Shown here one piece after another: positions 26,901 to 39,390 of a stretch of 64,000 nucleotides of DNA (the stretch's first letter is position 1; each line of letters opens with the position of its first letter). The notes beneath the pieces were generated by a model that had not been told where the DNA came from, ran no database searches, and was given only the letters and a program-made list of their open reading frames with translations. The stretch is from positions 13,942,304 through 14,006,303 of the forward strand of contig OZ234496.1 in NCBI GenBank assembly GCA_965153455.1, read 5' to 3'. The translations under genes and the position numbers were made by a program. Source of the stretch: Sphagnum compactum (Eukaryota; Bryophyta; Sphagnopsida; Sphagnales).

Positions 26901-27990
26901 CTGATAAAAAAGGGCCATGAGCTGCACAAAATCTTGTAACTCGGGTTAAAAGCACATGAAAATCACACATTTTCCAAGCTCAAAACACCTAGATCAGTTT
27001 CTACAATGTAAGCCAGATTCACAAGATTATAATACTAGTTTGCATTCATTCACACAAAATTAAAACAGGCCATAGCACCCAGGGTACTTAACTGTCATAA
27101 GGATTTTTTTTCATTAAAAACATTACTGGAAAGAACAAAATCTTCACCCAAATAAGAATTTCATTATAAGCACATTCTTTATATAATCATCAACTTGCCA
27201 AGGCCAAAAAAATTACTCTTTCTATCATGTAACAGGGATTAAAAAAGAGCAGTGTTTTTCTATCTATTCTGCCAAAATGATTTACAGATTATTGATTTTC
27301 CTTCGGTTTGAGTTTTAACATCTAAACCCCAACATCTATATAACTAAGTGCTGAGTTCTACAATATATGTCATTGAGTTGAGGTCATGCCAGTTAAGCAA
27401 ATTCCCCATAGTTCTAACAGTTAATCATCAAGCTGTGGGTAAAGTTTAAAACAACATACCATAAGTCCTTGCTCCTGTGAAAGCATTGAGACGTAAAACA
27501 CTCTGGTCTTCCCAATTCATAATGGAATGTCTGGAGTTGGATGTGTTTACTATGATTGTTGACACAGTGAAATCAGATGTCTAGTAAAGGTCATATCCCT
27601 TCTTCTAAGCTGTGCTGGGTTATTTTTGTACATCTACTTTTATGGCTTTGGAGGAGAGACCACCAGCAGCCATCTACAGGTCCTTCTTCCCTTGAGATGT
27701 TGAGCCAGAGACTGGTGCACTCTAGCTAGGTTTGACAACTCTCGATTTGCAGAAAGAGATACAGAAGGAGATGTTGAATTTCTACAACTTAGAGGACATT
27801 AGTCCTGTGGATATTGGCTGTGGTGATGTATGCTTTTGTCAAACTCCTCATATCACTAACTACAATGTGTGAGAAAGCCTCCCGCCTACACTGGGATTTT
27901 TATGTACAGAGAGTTGAAGATCTATGGCTTGGTGTCAGCTGTGAAAAAAGGCACTGGATCATCAAGAAGCAGGACCTGGTCTCAGAGGCA
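20941..27990. other. Intergenic DNA, no gene recognised
   Basis: No open frame here resembles a family I know. A 39-base direct duplication (GGGCAATCACACAAGGACC) lies at about 22588-22668. A 68-base direct duplication (GAACTGAAACAACT and CAGTACTGCA) lies at about 26063-26180. Degenerate copies of a motif like ACCCAATACCAGGACCA occur at 24880-24990 (minus sense) and 26255-26650 (plus sense). The part from about 27.2 to 27.99 kb is probably 3' untranslated or downstream sequence of the minus-strand GST-hemerythrin gene. Confidence 0.5.
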
Positions 27991-30213
27991 CTATGCAATT
28001 GTTGCCAGTGTGGCCACCCTCTCCTGGGTAATGTCCTTTACAGCTTCAAACTCTTCATTTGCCAGGTTCATAACTTGTAAGACTCTTGCAAAAAGTTCAT
28101 TCTTTTGTTCAGATGAGGATTGCATCATGCTCAGGTACTGATGAATTTCATGAGGGCACAATCCCTGAAACAAAAAAGGAAGTAAGTGTGCATGGGAAGC
28201 CTCCATTACTGCAAGGCTCTCAGCTACCAATTCTCTTTGCTGCTTGCTCCCTATCCCAGCTCCTTGCAGCATTGGCAGCAGTTCCCTCTCTTCTTCATGG
28301 TAATGCTCCACACTGTATGCCTACACATTTGGAATTACCACATACAAGGATATTATGTAAGATGCTCAATCACAGTTGTTCTTATTAACAAGAAGCAATC
28401 CATCAACTTCACAAATCCAAATGCCTTCTACTCCATAGCAGATCCATTTGGAGGCAACTAGTCATTTCAGTTTGGGAGCTACTCCAATGTGTTTTCTGTT
28501 TAGTAAGGGAATCTGGTGGTGAATGCCATCTGATGAAGCTACAAAGAAAATTCTTGTGACACCTGGAGGGTGTGCAGCCGGAGGGCAAGAGCAAGGAGTG
28601 CTTCAAGGTGATCAGAGCTGCCTTGCTCCATGACCATCACCCCCTTCATGTCTGCATGAATACCATTCATTACTGGTAAATCCCGAGCATGGTCTCCAAG
28701 TACTGCCTCACTCACACCTGCAACGAACAGGCATGCAGAAGTAAATCAATCCCATCCAAGCCAAATTGCTATTCATCAATAAACCACCAACAATAAGAAA
28801 AAACACATGCATTAGGTTGAAGAAAGGATCAAAGTTGCAAGGGGAGTAGGAGTTTGCAGAGACACACATGGTCACAGAGTGTTCGTTCGTTACCTTCAGC
28901 AGCCATTTCAAGAGAAGGAAAGACAACCCTCTCCTCCATTTGTGCATGCTCCTGCATCAGTTCCAGAAGGCAACCATAGCCTTTCCAGAGAGACTGCATC
29001 TGTGTACTGACTCGTCTCTTCAAATCTCCCTCTCTTATCCCAGCCTTGGCCAACGCTAGCACATCTGCCAGCTGCACAAGCCTGTTGAGCTGCCGGAGGA
29101 TGCTGCGGTGCTGCAGCACTGTCATAACTGTGATTGGTGATGGTGCCCTTTCCAGCAAGGTTCTGCCCACAGCCCTCTTCAGCAACTCCAAATCAACTTT
29201 CACAGGCTTGTAGCTTGAAAAGAAATGCATGGCTTTGCTGTAGGTGAGCAGATGCGAGTGTTTGGAACTGATTTCAAGCCCACGGAAATATGTGGCAACC
29301 TCAATTAGGAGGAGAATGGGAATAAGATAGATATCTACAAGGGTGAATTGAGGACCAAAGAAAAATTGGCCCAACTTGTTCCCATGCTCCCAAATACCAC
29401 TATCCAGCTTTGCAAACGCAGCTTCCAGCTTTGGTTCTAATTCTTGCTGAACAAAAGGATCTCCATCATACAATAGCTGTCCAATGAGAGGAGTGAAGGT
29501 ATCCTTGATATAGATCACCCAATGATCCACCTTCTTCTTGGCATGGGTAGGCACCAATGTTGGATCATTGAAGGTGTCTTCAATGTACTCCAACATGCTA
29601 TCAGTTGATCCATTGAGCTTGTGGGTACCATGTTGCAAAACAGGGAGCTTCCCATTGGGACAGATGCCGCCCTCTAGATTGCAGCTGATCAGATCACTAG
29701 GTGTAAGCCAAGTTGGGTCAACACAAACACCCTGGATTCATTCAGAGTGTTATATATAAGCATAGATTTTTATGCTACATCCTTGTATCTGGCAAGGTTT
29801 TATCACAAGATCACTATCATCAGACTTGCACAGACAAGATCAAATGCATTCACCCAATGGGTCATAAGCTGGTAACTGTATATAGTGAGAGTTTGTACAA
29901 CATGGGGCCCATGGACACCTAAGATTTATGGACATCCTCACAAATTATTCTTGAACTGTGGTACAGCACAGTGTGGAAGGGTTTGGGGTTTGGGTGCAAT
30001 GATTACCTTATGCTGCAAAGCAATCCGCACCCGCAGTGTGAAGGGACACAAAATGTCTCCAATAAGCTGCACCCTTCCTCCCTTGGTGGCTCCATCATCT
30101 TTGTGTGGTGGAGAAATGCAAGCTGGAACTACAGCAGCAGAAGCCTTTGGATTTAAAGGCTCGTCCTTATATCTTTTTCCAGTGCTGAATAGCTTGCAAA
30201 AACAAGCTCCCAT
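27991..30213 (-). CDS. Glutathione S-transferase fused to a hemerythrin (HHE) domain
   Basis: A two-domain protein of the GSTH type, a GST class known to me from moss. Exons on the minus strand: 30213-30007, 29731-28894, 28717-28563 and 28320-27991; 509 residues, phase consistent. The thioredoxin-like GST N-domain (about 47-118) has a CPFT active-site motif with Cys56, suggesting thiol-transfer or dehydroascorbate-type chemistry rather than Ser/Tyr conjugation. The GST C-domain is about 119-245. The hemerythrin-like four-helix bundle (about 270-430) keeps candidate metal ligands His277, His331-x3-Glu335, His358 and His406-x3-Glu410, so a di-iron (or other metal) site is likely. I chose the ATG at 30213 because it has A at -3 and G at +4 and gives MGACFC, a possible myristoylation/palmitoylation signal. 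The in-frame ATG at 30303 has a weak context and would add 30 residues. The metal, substrate and role are not shown by the sequence. Confidence 0.9.
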
Positions 30214-31117
30214 TCTGTTACAAGTGCTCCACCACCCTCCCTGTCTTGCACCACCGACCCTCTTTATACTCTTTGCTTTTGCAGCTTCTTCAAATCTGCA
30301 CATCAGGATATATTAAGGAGACATTTGAACCCCTTAGTCTAATTGTAGAGTTCTGAAGATTTGAAGGGAGGATAAGCTTAGGAGGATGGCTAGGAATGAA
30401 TTCTGATTGTCTTAAGACGACACCAATTTTACTGGGCAAAGCAGCGAGCGTTATTACCCCGGCAATCATCAGCTTGAATCCTGTGTCACGATTTACGACG
30501 CTGAGAAACCTCCGCTTTGGCCACTACACATCAAGCACGAAGAATGAACTTAGAGAGAGACAAATGCAATGGACGAAAAAATCGCGAACACAGCGTAGCG
30601 TAGCGCATTACACAGATTCTTTCACGGCTGACTGCGTAAGACTATACTTTGCGAGGCAATAAATGGTACAGAACAAGCGCTCTTTCTTTCTTTTTTTCTT
30701 TTTTCGTTTTGTTCTATCCTTTACTGCCTGAGATTGCGATTAAGCCTCCGACAGGCAAAGACAAACTTATCAGAAAGAAAGAATGACGAGGCAACAGGTG
30801 AGCACACGATGCAAATGAAATAGAAACGGGAGCTTCTGCTTTAAACGCTCAAGAAGGTCATTGCAAAAGACAAAGATCTAAAACGCATTGGACAACAGAC
30901 AACGTCCGTGTGGAAAAGAAAGATGAGTGTATCTCCTAATCTACGAAAGCAAGAAGCAGTTGCACAGCTTCACTCTTGCACCCAAAACATATACTCCCTG
31001 CTACGATAGGCCTGTGTTTTTCGCAATTGTGTCGTCGCTGCGGGTTTTCCAGGTCTCCGAGCGACAGTGTCGACCGCCGAGCAACCAAGACGACGAAACC
31101 ACCACCACCAGAGAGAT

Positions 31118-31163
<46 letters not shown>

Positions 31164-31886
31164 GCGTCACAATTTCGACCAGCCTACAATCTTTGACAAA
31201 GCTGCAGATCGATGGTCGCAAACTACACCGCATATCAAAGTTGTACTACGTATGCAAACGAAGCAACAAATAAAAAGAGGAAAGATCGTAGTAATCAGCT
31301 CGAAAAGCGTCCCCTAGAAAACACAGCAAGATTAGCCTCTATCAGACGCACAGTTACAAGAACAAACGACTCTAAACGAGAACAATGGAGCAGCATGAAA
31401 AATACAAGAAGCCAGACACATGGAAATCCAAACGAGTCTAAGACTAGAATTATTGTAGAGAAAAACAGAGTAGGAAAAGAATGACGATCGGATCATACAG
31501 ACTGATTTTGTGGATCATCTTTGTAGGAGGAATAGGCACCTGCACTCGCTCTCTCTCTCTCTCTCTTTCTCAATCGTCAATTTCGTCGTTGAAACCTATA
31601 CTCTACTACTACAGCAGCAGCAGCACACGTACCAATGCGTACAGTCTTGTTTTCCGCAGACGAGGAAAACAATTGCCAAACGGCTTGTTGCCGTGCCGCG
31701 ATCAACAAGCTGCCTACCTCGGGACCGCAGCGAGCATCGTCAAGCGTGTTATTCTTCTCGTTTTTTTTTCTCATCTTACATGTTTTTTTCTTCCCGGGCT
31801 TCTTGCCCTTTTACATTTTTATTTTTTTCTGGCGAGGGTTTTTTTTTTTTTTAACCCACCTACCTCCCTCATGCCATTGACCTCCT
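30214..31886. other. Upstream region of the GST-hemerythrin gene
   Basis: GC-richer DNA with two CT-repeat tracts, probably the leader and promoter of the minus-strand gene. Open frames on the plus strand around 31.0-31.9 kb translate CT repeats and T runs (SLSLSL, FFF) and are not convincing genes. Confidence 0.45.
31120..31160. repeat. (CT)n microsatellite
   Basis: About twenty CT dinucleotides; a second, shorter CT tract is at about 31549-31567. On the sense strand of the neighbouring gene it reads GA, about 0.9 kb upstream of the start codon. Confidence 0.95.
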
Positions 31887-32222
31887 TCTCCACTCACCTC
31901 CATCGCGCTAGACCTTCAGAACCAGGGAGAGTTTCAGCAGCTGTTAGCTTCGATTATTAGGGTTTAGGCACTTTCCACTCACCTCCATTCATAGACCTCC
32001 AGAACCAAGGAGAGCTTTAGCAACTCTAAGCTTCGATTAGGGTTTAAGCGCTTTCCACTCACCTCCATTGATAGAGCTCGAGAACCAAGGAGAGCTTTAG
32101 TAGCTTTGAGCTTCGATTAGGGTTCCAATGCTTTCCACTCACCTCCATTGCTAGAGCTTGAGAACTAAGGAGAGCTTCAGTAGCTCTAAGCTTTGATTCG
32201 AGTTCCAATGTTTTCCACTCAC
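31887..32222. repeat. Tandem repeat, about four units of 80 bp
   Basis: Units begin near 31891, 31972, 32049 and 32130, with a partial unit at 32211. Each carries TTTCCACTCACCTCCATT, then GAACCAAGGAGAGCTT, then AAGCTTCGATTAGGGTT. The repeat contains one TTAGGGTTTA-like telomeric word per unit. Confidence 0.9.
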
Positions 32223-32785
32223 TAACTTGGGGAGTGTGGAGAGGCGAGGAGTTTTAGGAGTGTGACAACAAGACGAATTCAAAGGTGTTAGAAGTGGGAG
32301 GTTCAAGTACTAAATTTTTTTCTTTTTTCTTTTTTCTTCATTTGTCTTTTAGTCTTCAGTTGCGATGTTCTAAAACACCGCCAACAGCAACGAGTAGTTT
32401 TGCTGCTCAAGATTGCTTGTTGTCATCATGTGGTTTTTACAAGTGTGAAAGAGGATGACGAACCTTTTTCATGTTCTAGAATAGGTGCCCAAAAATGACA
32501 ATGAACAACACAATTGCTCGTCGTCATCTTCATGATTTGGAGCAGGCGTTGAAAGACGACGATGAGTAGCGCAACTGCTCATTGTCGTGTTGTTTTTGCA
32601 AGTGTGAAAGAGGGCAACAAACCAAGCTCATCATCCTCTTCATGTTTTGGAACAAGCACCCAAAGACGATGAATGTTACATTTTCACATATTCTTATTTG
32701 TATGTTTGATGAAATTTTCAAAAAAATGATTTTAGTCTTGCACTCGAACCAAAAAACCTTTATTTACCCTCACAAAATAAAAGTT

Positions 32786-33905
32786 CAAACCTAGAAGGAA
32801 AGCAATACCTTCACGAGGGTATTTTGTAAACACCATGGATTGAATTATTTTGGTCCAAACTATTGGAAGGGTATTGTTTGTGCCCAGACTCAATGCACAT
32901 GCAATACCCCTATTAAAGTATATTAGATATCTTTTGGCTCCATCACATATCTAAATAATCATGGAGGGGTATTGCATAGCCCTAACAAAACCTAAAAGGA
33001 AAGCAATACCCTCATGAAGGTATTTTGTAAACACAAAAGATTGAATTATTTTGGTCTAGGCTATTGGAAGGGTATTACTTGTGCCCATAATTACTCAATG
33101 CACATGTAATACCCCTATTATGGAATATCAGAAATCCTTTGGCCTCCATCACATATTCATTAAAACTTGGAAGGGTATTGCATAGCCATACCAAAACCTA
33201 GAAGGAAAGCAATATTCTATTTAGGGTAATCTTCAAACACTATGGGCTTAATTATTTTGGTCTAGGCTATTGGAGGGGTATTGCTTGTGCACATAATTAC
33301 TCAATGCACATGCAATATCCCTATTACGGTATATCAAAAATCCTTTGGCCTCCATCACATATCTATTGAAACTTAGAGGGGTATTACATAACCATACCAA
33401 AACCTTTGAGGAAAGCAATACCTTTTTTTAGGTAATCTACAAACACCATGGGTTCAATTATTTTGGTTCAGGTTATTAGAGGGGTATTACTCATGCCCAT
33501 AACTATTCAATTCATATGCACCACCCTTTTCATGGTATCCCATAAAACCTTTAGGCTCCATAACATATCTTTTGGAATTTAGAAAGGTACTGCATAGCCC
33601 TAGCAAAACCTAGAATGCAAGCAATACCCGCATCATTTTGTGATAATAGCCTAAACCATGAAACAAAATAATGTTTTTTAAAATGTTTATTCCATGTTCA
33701 TTATATAATGTTAGACATATTGATTTAAATAAATGAGGGTATTGCAAAGTTCTTCACATTGATGTTAAAAGGTTCATTTGAACAAAGTTATGGAATTTAA
33801 ATGTAATATTTGCATCATCTTGGGATATTTGCATTCACTTGAAACTTGGAGGGGTATTGCATAGCCCTAGCAAAACCTAAAAGGGATACAATACCTACAC
33901 CATAT
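32786..33905. repeat. Tandem repeat, about five units of 205 bp
   Basis: The anchor CCTAGAAGGAAAGCAATACC recurs near 32789, 32991, 33197, 33402, 33608 and, more diverged, 33876. Within each unit are a block like TTGAATTATTTTGGTCTAGG, a GGGTATTGC word, its complement GCAATACCC, and GGCCTCCATCACATAT. The paired words give each unit an internal inverted-repeat character. No open frame runs through it. Confidence 0.9.
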
Positions 33906-35439
33906 TGTGACAATATCCTAAACCATGATACAAACGAGGGTATTGTCAAGTTTGTCACATTAATGGTAAAAGGTAATGAAACTATCATTAAAATGAAGGT
34001 ATTGCAATTACACATCAAAACTTTATGGAAGTAAACCTTATACCATCAATGTGGCCAATATTGTAATACCCTCATGTACATATACCAACGATTTTGCATT
34101 GGTCCATTCATGAGTTTGAAAATGTCTTTCAACTATATTTAATGTTTACTTAAAATTTCTAACATAATTTTTTATTAAAATATTATATATTTAAGAATGC
34201 AATATTTTTAATAAGTCCACACAATTTAATTAAGTATATCATTATTTCATATTTTGTAAACTAAATTTTACATAGAATTAAAAATTAAATTGGCCGTACA
34301 CAAAATGATTCAACACGTGATGTTTTACAAAGTACCCCAATGCGGGTATTATTATCCATTTAGGTTTTGGTTTGGTTATAAATACCCTTCATAGTGTCCA
34401 ACGATAGTTGATGGGCCCCAAAGTTTTCTTGAATACCCGAAAAAGAGTATTACATGTTTTTGGATTACATAGTGTGGGATATTGTAGTTAAATTGAAATC
34501 TTACAAACAAAAAACTTTCATTGTTTTGTGCATTACTAGGAGTTTTAGATTTCTATATTAATCACATCTAGTTGTGATTAAAAATTATTCATTGACACAT
34601 ATTAGTTACCTAATCATTTCGATATTACTTTAACACGTGCATTGGAGTTTTTTTTCCAATGCAAATTGTGCAAAATTCAAATTGATTTGGTGAAAGGTGT
34701 AAAAGGTTAAATATAAATGAACATTGAGTCACATATATTAAATCCAAATATGGATACAAGTGACAAACCTTTCTTTATTCCTTAGTCCTCTTTTTACAGG
34801 TATTTAAATGTTCCAGCATTAGTTCGTGCTAATTTTTCATCTAGTTGATGGAATTCCTGAAGCCATCATCCACCCAGTGAAATACCATTCCTGGGTGCAT
34901 GGATTTGTTGACTCAGGCCAAATGAAGCTAGTGAATGTTTTCTGCAACTCCTCAAAAAAGTGATGTTGCATGGTCACAGAATTCGATGCTTGCACCCGGG
35001 TACATTCCGCGGTGATCTTGGTCATTATTTCATGCAAGTGGGTTAAAGTTCGATCCATGGGTGTGGATGAAACCTTCAGCACATCAACATTGTCAAAACA
35101 ACTATCCTCGTCCATGGTTGTAAGCCCCCCAATGTCAATAGGAATATTTTGTTGTGCAAAATGAATCATAGGTTTGTTTTCAACATGTTTTTGTATGTAA
35201 TAGTGGCATCCACATCGTATTGTAGATAATGTTTATTTTTTACCATTATAATGCATAATGTAACATTTTTAAAAAATTTATATACTTCTAGAAATTGTAT
35301 CATTTTGGGCAAAAATTTGGTTATAAAGGGTAGTATTTTAGGAATAGGGCTAAATCATTGAGTTTAAGAAGGGATTTGACTAAAACATTTTTTCATACAT
35401 ACCAAATTTACATATAACTATGCAAGTTTGTGTTATTTC
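33906..35439. other. AT-rich intergenic DNA
   Basis: It continues the GGGTATT/AATACCC theme of the neighbouring array in decayed form (for example near 34074, 34340, 34385 and 34432). Apart from the small open frame listed separately I see no gene. Confidence 0.5.
34837..35169 (-). CDS. Uncharacterised small open frame, doubtful
   Basis: A 110-codon frame in otherwise stop-rich DNA. The translation has mixed composition, with five Trp/Cys-containing positions in the segment FTSFIWPESTNPCTQEWYF, unlike chance AT-rich translation. I do not recognise a family. The initiation codon of this frame is not verified, and it may be a fragment of a mobile-element gene or one exon of something larger. 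No splice partner was found nearby. Confidence 0.2.
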   Translation of the reverse strand: MIHFAQQNIPIDIGGLTTMDEDSCFDNVDVLKVSSTPMDRTLTHLHEIMTKITAECTRVQASNSVTMQHHFFEELQKTFTSFIWPESTNPCTQEWYFTGWMMASGIPSTR

Positions 35440-36330
35440 TTGCAATTGTATGGGTTTAAAGTAATAGGATTAGGCTTGAAATCATACTTTAAACTTGAAA
35501 CTTTAAGCTTAAACCTTATTCACATTAATTTGAAAGTTTTGGAGCTTTAATTGGAGCCTTAACTTTAACCCTATCCCTAAATCAAAGTCTAATTCAAATT
35601 CTAACCTTTGGCTTATTTACCAAACCTTGACTGTAAACTCAATTTTAATTCAATACTAATGCAGTACTTAAATGTTAACCCTCCATTGATTTTAGTCCCT
35701 AATTTGAATCCTAACTTTAGGTCTAGTCAAAATATTGAAACTTGAAAGTTCACACTCAAAACCTTATTTCTTACACCCAATTTTTCACACAATTTTAATC
35801 CTAACCTTAAGCGTAACTTGACACCTAAACCCTAATTTGGAACATTTTAGTTTTAATCCAACCTTTAACTTGAATCGTAATTTTAACCTTAACCTCAACC
35901 TTAGTCCAAAACTTAAATCCTAATTTAAAAACCCAATCGTTATCCTAATTTTCAGCTTTAATCCCAATTCCTTGTATTAGAACATTAACCCTACCTTGAT
36001 TGCAAACCCCAATTTGAATCACCTTAGCTTAACCTTTCATGTTAAACCTTAATTTGGATCACCTTAGTTTAATTTTTTTCATACATTTAACCTTGACATA
36101 GGTAAACCCTAACTAACTTTAATTTTAAACTTTCAAATTTAACTACAATCACAATTATAATCCTAACCTTCATGTATTTAAAACCTAACCTTACCTTGAC
36201 TTCAAACCTTATTTTGAATTTTAACTTAAAAAGATATTCCAACCCTAAATTAAATTTGAATTATAAACCAAAGCTTGACCTTACGCATAATTGTGACTTG
36301 AAAACTACAAACCCTAATATTTACAAAAAG
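35440..36330. repeat. Degenerate telomere-like CCTAA/TTAA-rich array
   Basis: About 900 bases of loosely periodic phrases such as AACCCTAA, CTTAACCTTAA and TTGAATCCTAA on the plus strand, spaced roughly 15-25 bases. They resemble plant telomere repeat units (CCCTAAA) heavily mutated, or an independent C/T/A-biased satellite. No gene is seen. Confidence 0.55.
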
Positions 36331-39214
36331 ACAACAAAATTTACATCATTTGTTGTAGTTTAAGTTTCATGAATCCATGGATATAAACATTGAACTCTCA
36401 AAAGTCAGTTTGCGACAAATGCCAACTTTTAAATACAATGTTGGCAATTGTTTATTTGATGCAATGTCATATTTATTGAATTATTCTAAATCTTCAACAA
36501 CAATATGTAGGAATGGTATCTATCATATGTAAAAATGTTTAAAACTAAGTACACTTGAAGCATTAAATTCTCACAGATGTGAAGTAAAATTTAAAATTTA
36601 AAATAATTTACACAATGGATAAATAAATCACAAAAATGGTTACATACAAAAAATGTCAATTCCTGCTATCAATGTCAAATTATTGGGTGATTTTGTTGCA
36701 AGTTTTTGGATCTCACAATATTTACAACAATGTATACATGTTTAGAATAAAATAAACGAATGAATAATTGCAAAATTTGCAAAGCAATTTACAATTGAAC
36801 CATTTTTTTTGGCAATAATCATTTTGAACTTGCTAAAAGAATTGGAGTTGTTATGATGTGCTAAACAACACAAATAATAATAATTTGTTAGGGGAACATA
36901 AAATGAATCCAAAGAAATGTAAAAACAATCACAGATTCTTATTGTGAAAGGGTAGTGAAATGAAAAAGATGTAGTTAGAATGTTGAATTGGATAATAATT
37001 TATTAGAAATAGTAAAAAGTTAAAACCACACCTAAAATCAACATTGCAATTTTTGTGCTAAATTCCATTTATGTGTAACCTAATTTGATGTTAAACTTGA
37101 TACAATTTAAACAACATCGTAAAATTAATTCATAAAAAAAAAGTGTCCCAATGTTGTTAATAATTTAGAAAACCAAGAAAATATTGGTGAATTGATTCCT
37201 AAAATTAATACACAAGTAAAGCTCCATGAAAATTAAAACGAAAAAAAATTATTTAAAAATTGTGGACACATCAAAAAGAGGGAAAATGTTTTAACCTTGG
37301 CTCAAAAAGAATAAAATTATAATAATTATATATAGAGAGAGATTTTCTAAGAAAAAAATTTGAAACATTGCAAAATATCCATGTTATTGTTGTCAAAAAT
37401 TACGTTTCAAGTTTCAAATGTGTTATGCATCACAATTATAAATACATACTTTTTCATGGGTATCAACAAATAAATTCAAGAATAATATTGAAATTTGTAA
37501 AGTTGCCCAAAAAAATTGTTGGAACGGTCATTACATGAACACATCATTAATAATATGTCAAATATGCCATTTTAATTGATGTTTAACAACATAGAAAAAC
37601 ATCTAGTAACATGACACTTTGCATTTCCACAAATTTTCAATAAAAGGATATGGACAATATAGTTTGCATGGCAGTATTGTAAATGTTCCAATAAATTTAG
37701 ATGCAAACCACATATGCATTTTGATGACTCTTCAATCATTGTTTTATTATAATAAAAATTAGAATATAAGTCCATGTACGTTAGGATATGTTTGACCTCA
37801 CATAATAATCAAAGTTTTACAAGAACTTTGTGAAACACCTTTATATGTGAATGCACAAGTTTCAGTAAAATGAAATTGGCAAGAGCTTGCAAGTTTAGCA
37901 ATTGCAAATGAAGGAATTAAATTAAAAGTATCTACATTTGATGGACTCTTAGATTCAAAATCCTTTGACCGCATGTGAATCGACAAATGATTAGACCACC
38001 ACCAAAACCATGAGAAGTGTAGGATAGTTAGACAAGATGATGTCCAAACCCCTAACGATAAAATAATGTTTATTCAATCGCACTATGTAGTACATACAAT
38101 ATTTGCAATGTCTATATGTAGAAATAAAATGTAATCAATGGAAAATGGATTGAAATAAAATGGATTCAATTGTAATTATGGATAAAAAATGTATTTGATT
38201 AGTAACAATTCTATCAAAACAACATATATGATAATATAAACATGAGAAAATAAGGGTGTGAATGTGTACTGCAATTGAGAAGAAAAACTAAAGAAATAAT
38301 GAATGAAAAATTCTACATGTGCATATGCAATTGGTATTTGTCACACAGAGGAGAAAATAAATGTGTTCAATGTTAAAAATCTAGCAAGATCAACTTCAAT
38401 TTGTAATCTAAACAATGGTAAGACAATTCATTATATAGGTATTAACAATCGATCGAACAACATTTAGAAAAACATTTAAATAACTACATCAAAAAGATAT
38501 GAACAAAATGAATTTATAATAATTGACCAAACATGTAATATGAAAGAATTGATTAAAAATGATCATGTCACATGTGCACATCATTATGAACACATAACAA
38601 ATAATTTATGAAAATTGATTAAAAAAACAATGATATTTTGTTTCGACAAGTTACTAATTTTTTTATTTTTTAAAAATTTCAATCATGTGGTTTAGTTCAT
38701 GACCATTATGGTCAACAAACTCCCCTTGATATGGTAGTTTATCAAATGAAGATATTGAAAAATTTATTCCATTATCATGGCATAACTTATTAATTAAAAG
38801 TTTATAATCATATGATTTGAACTCTACAAATTAAAGAAAATTTGAAAACTTTGATGAAAAAGATTATTCCTTATGGTAACCTTTTTGTATGTGTAAAATT
38901 TCATGAACAAGTTTTTATTAGATTCCATTTGCTTGCAAAACAATTGTAGACCATTTGAAATGGGATATGACCACCTTATCTTGTCAACAACTTGAATTAG
39001 GTTTGGACCAAACACAAAGGACCTTGAGCCCTTTAAAATATCAAATATGATAAAAAACTAAAAAAAGAAGTTAAGAAGATCACAATGTCAAGTCATCAAA
39101 ATGTTTACAATAGTCCTTGACCTTCTACTACCTTCTTGTAAGTTTCACATTTGTTATGGGCTATATAGTTCCAGAACACCCCAATTATATTGATTTTCCT
39201 CTAAGAACATATAT

Positions 39215-39390
39215 GTCTATGATATTACAAGAAAACTTTAAAATAACACATTGAAGATAACATTTGTGACAATTCCAACAAAACCAAAACTAATACAACA
39301 AGAATGAGTGTAGTCACAAACATATGAGAGTCACTCACAAGTGTTAAATTGACACCTTAATCATGAGTAGTAATGACTTCCCACTAATTT
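39215..39390 (+). repeat. Dispersed ~170-bp repeat, copy 1 (intergenic)
   Basis: Shares with the three intronic copies the order ATAT(G)..GA.AT, then AACCAAAAC/AACAAAACCAAAAC, then ACAAGAATGAGTG, GTCACTCACAA and a final TAATCATGAGTAGT-like end. Similarity is moderate (diverged). No coding capacity; it could be a MITE or SINE remnant. Confidence 0.6.

Noticed and set aside
31481-31960. 159-codon plus-strand frame upstream of the GST-hemerythrin gene
   Set aside because: Composed of CT-repeat and T-run translation (SLSLS, FFF) with overlapping alternatives; no family resemblance.
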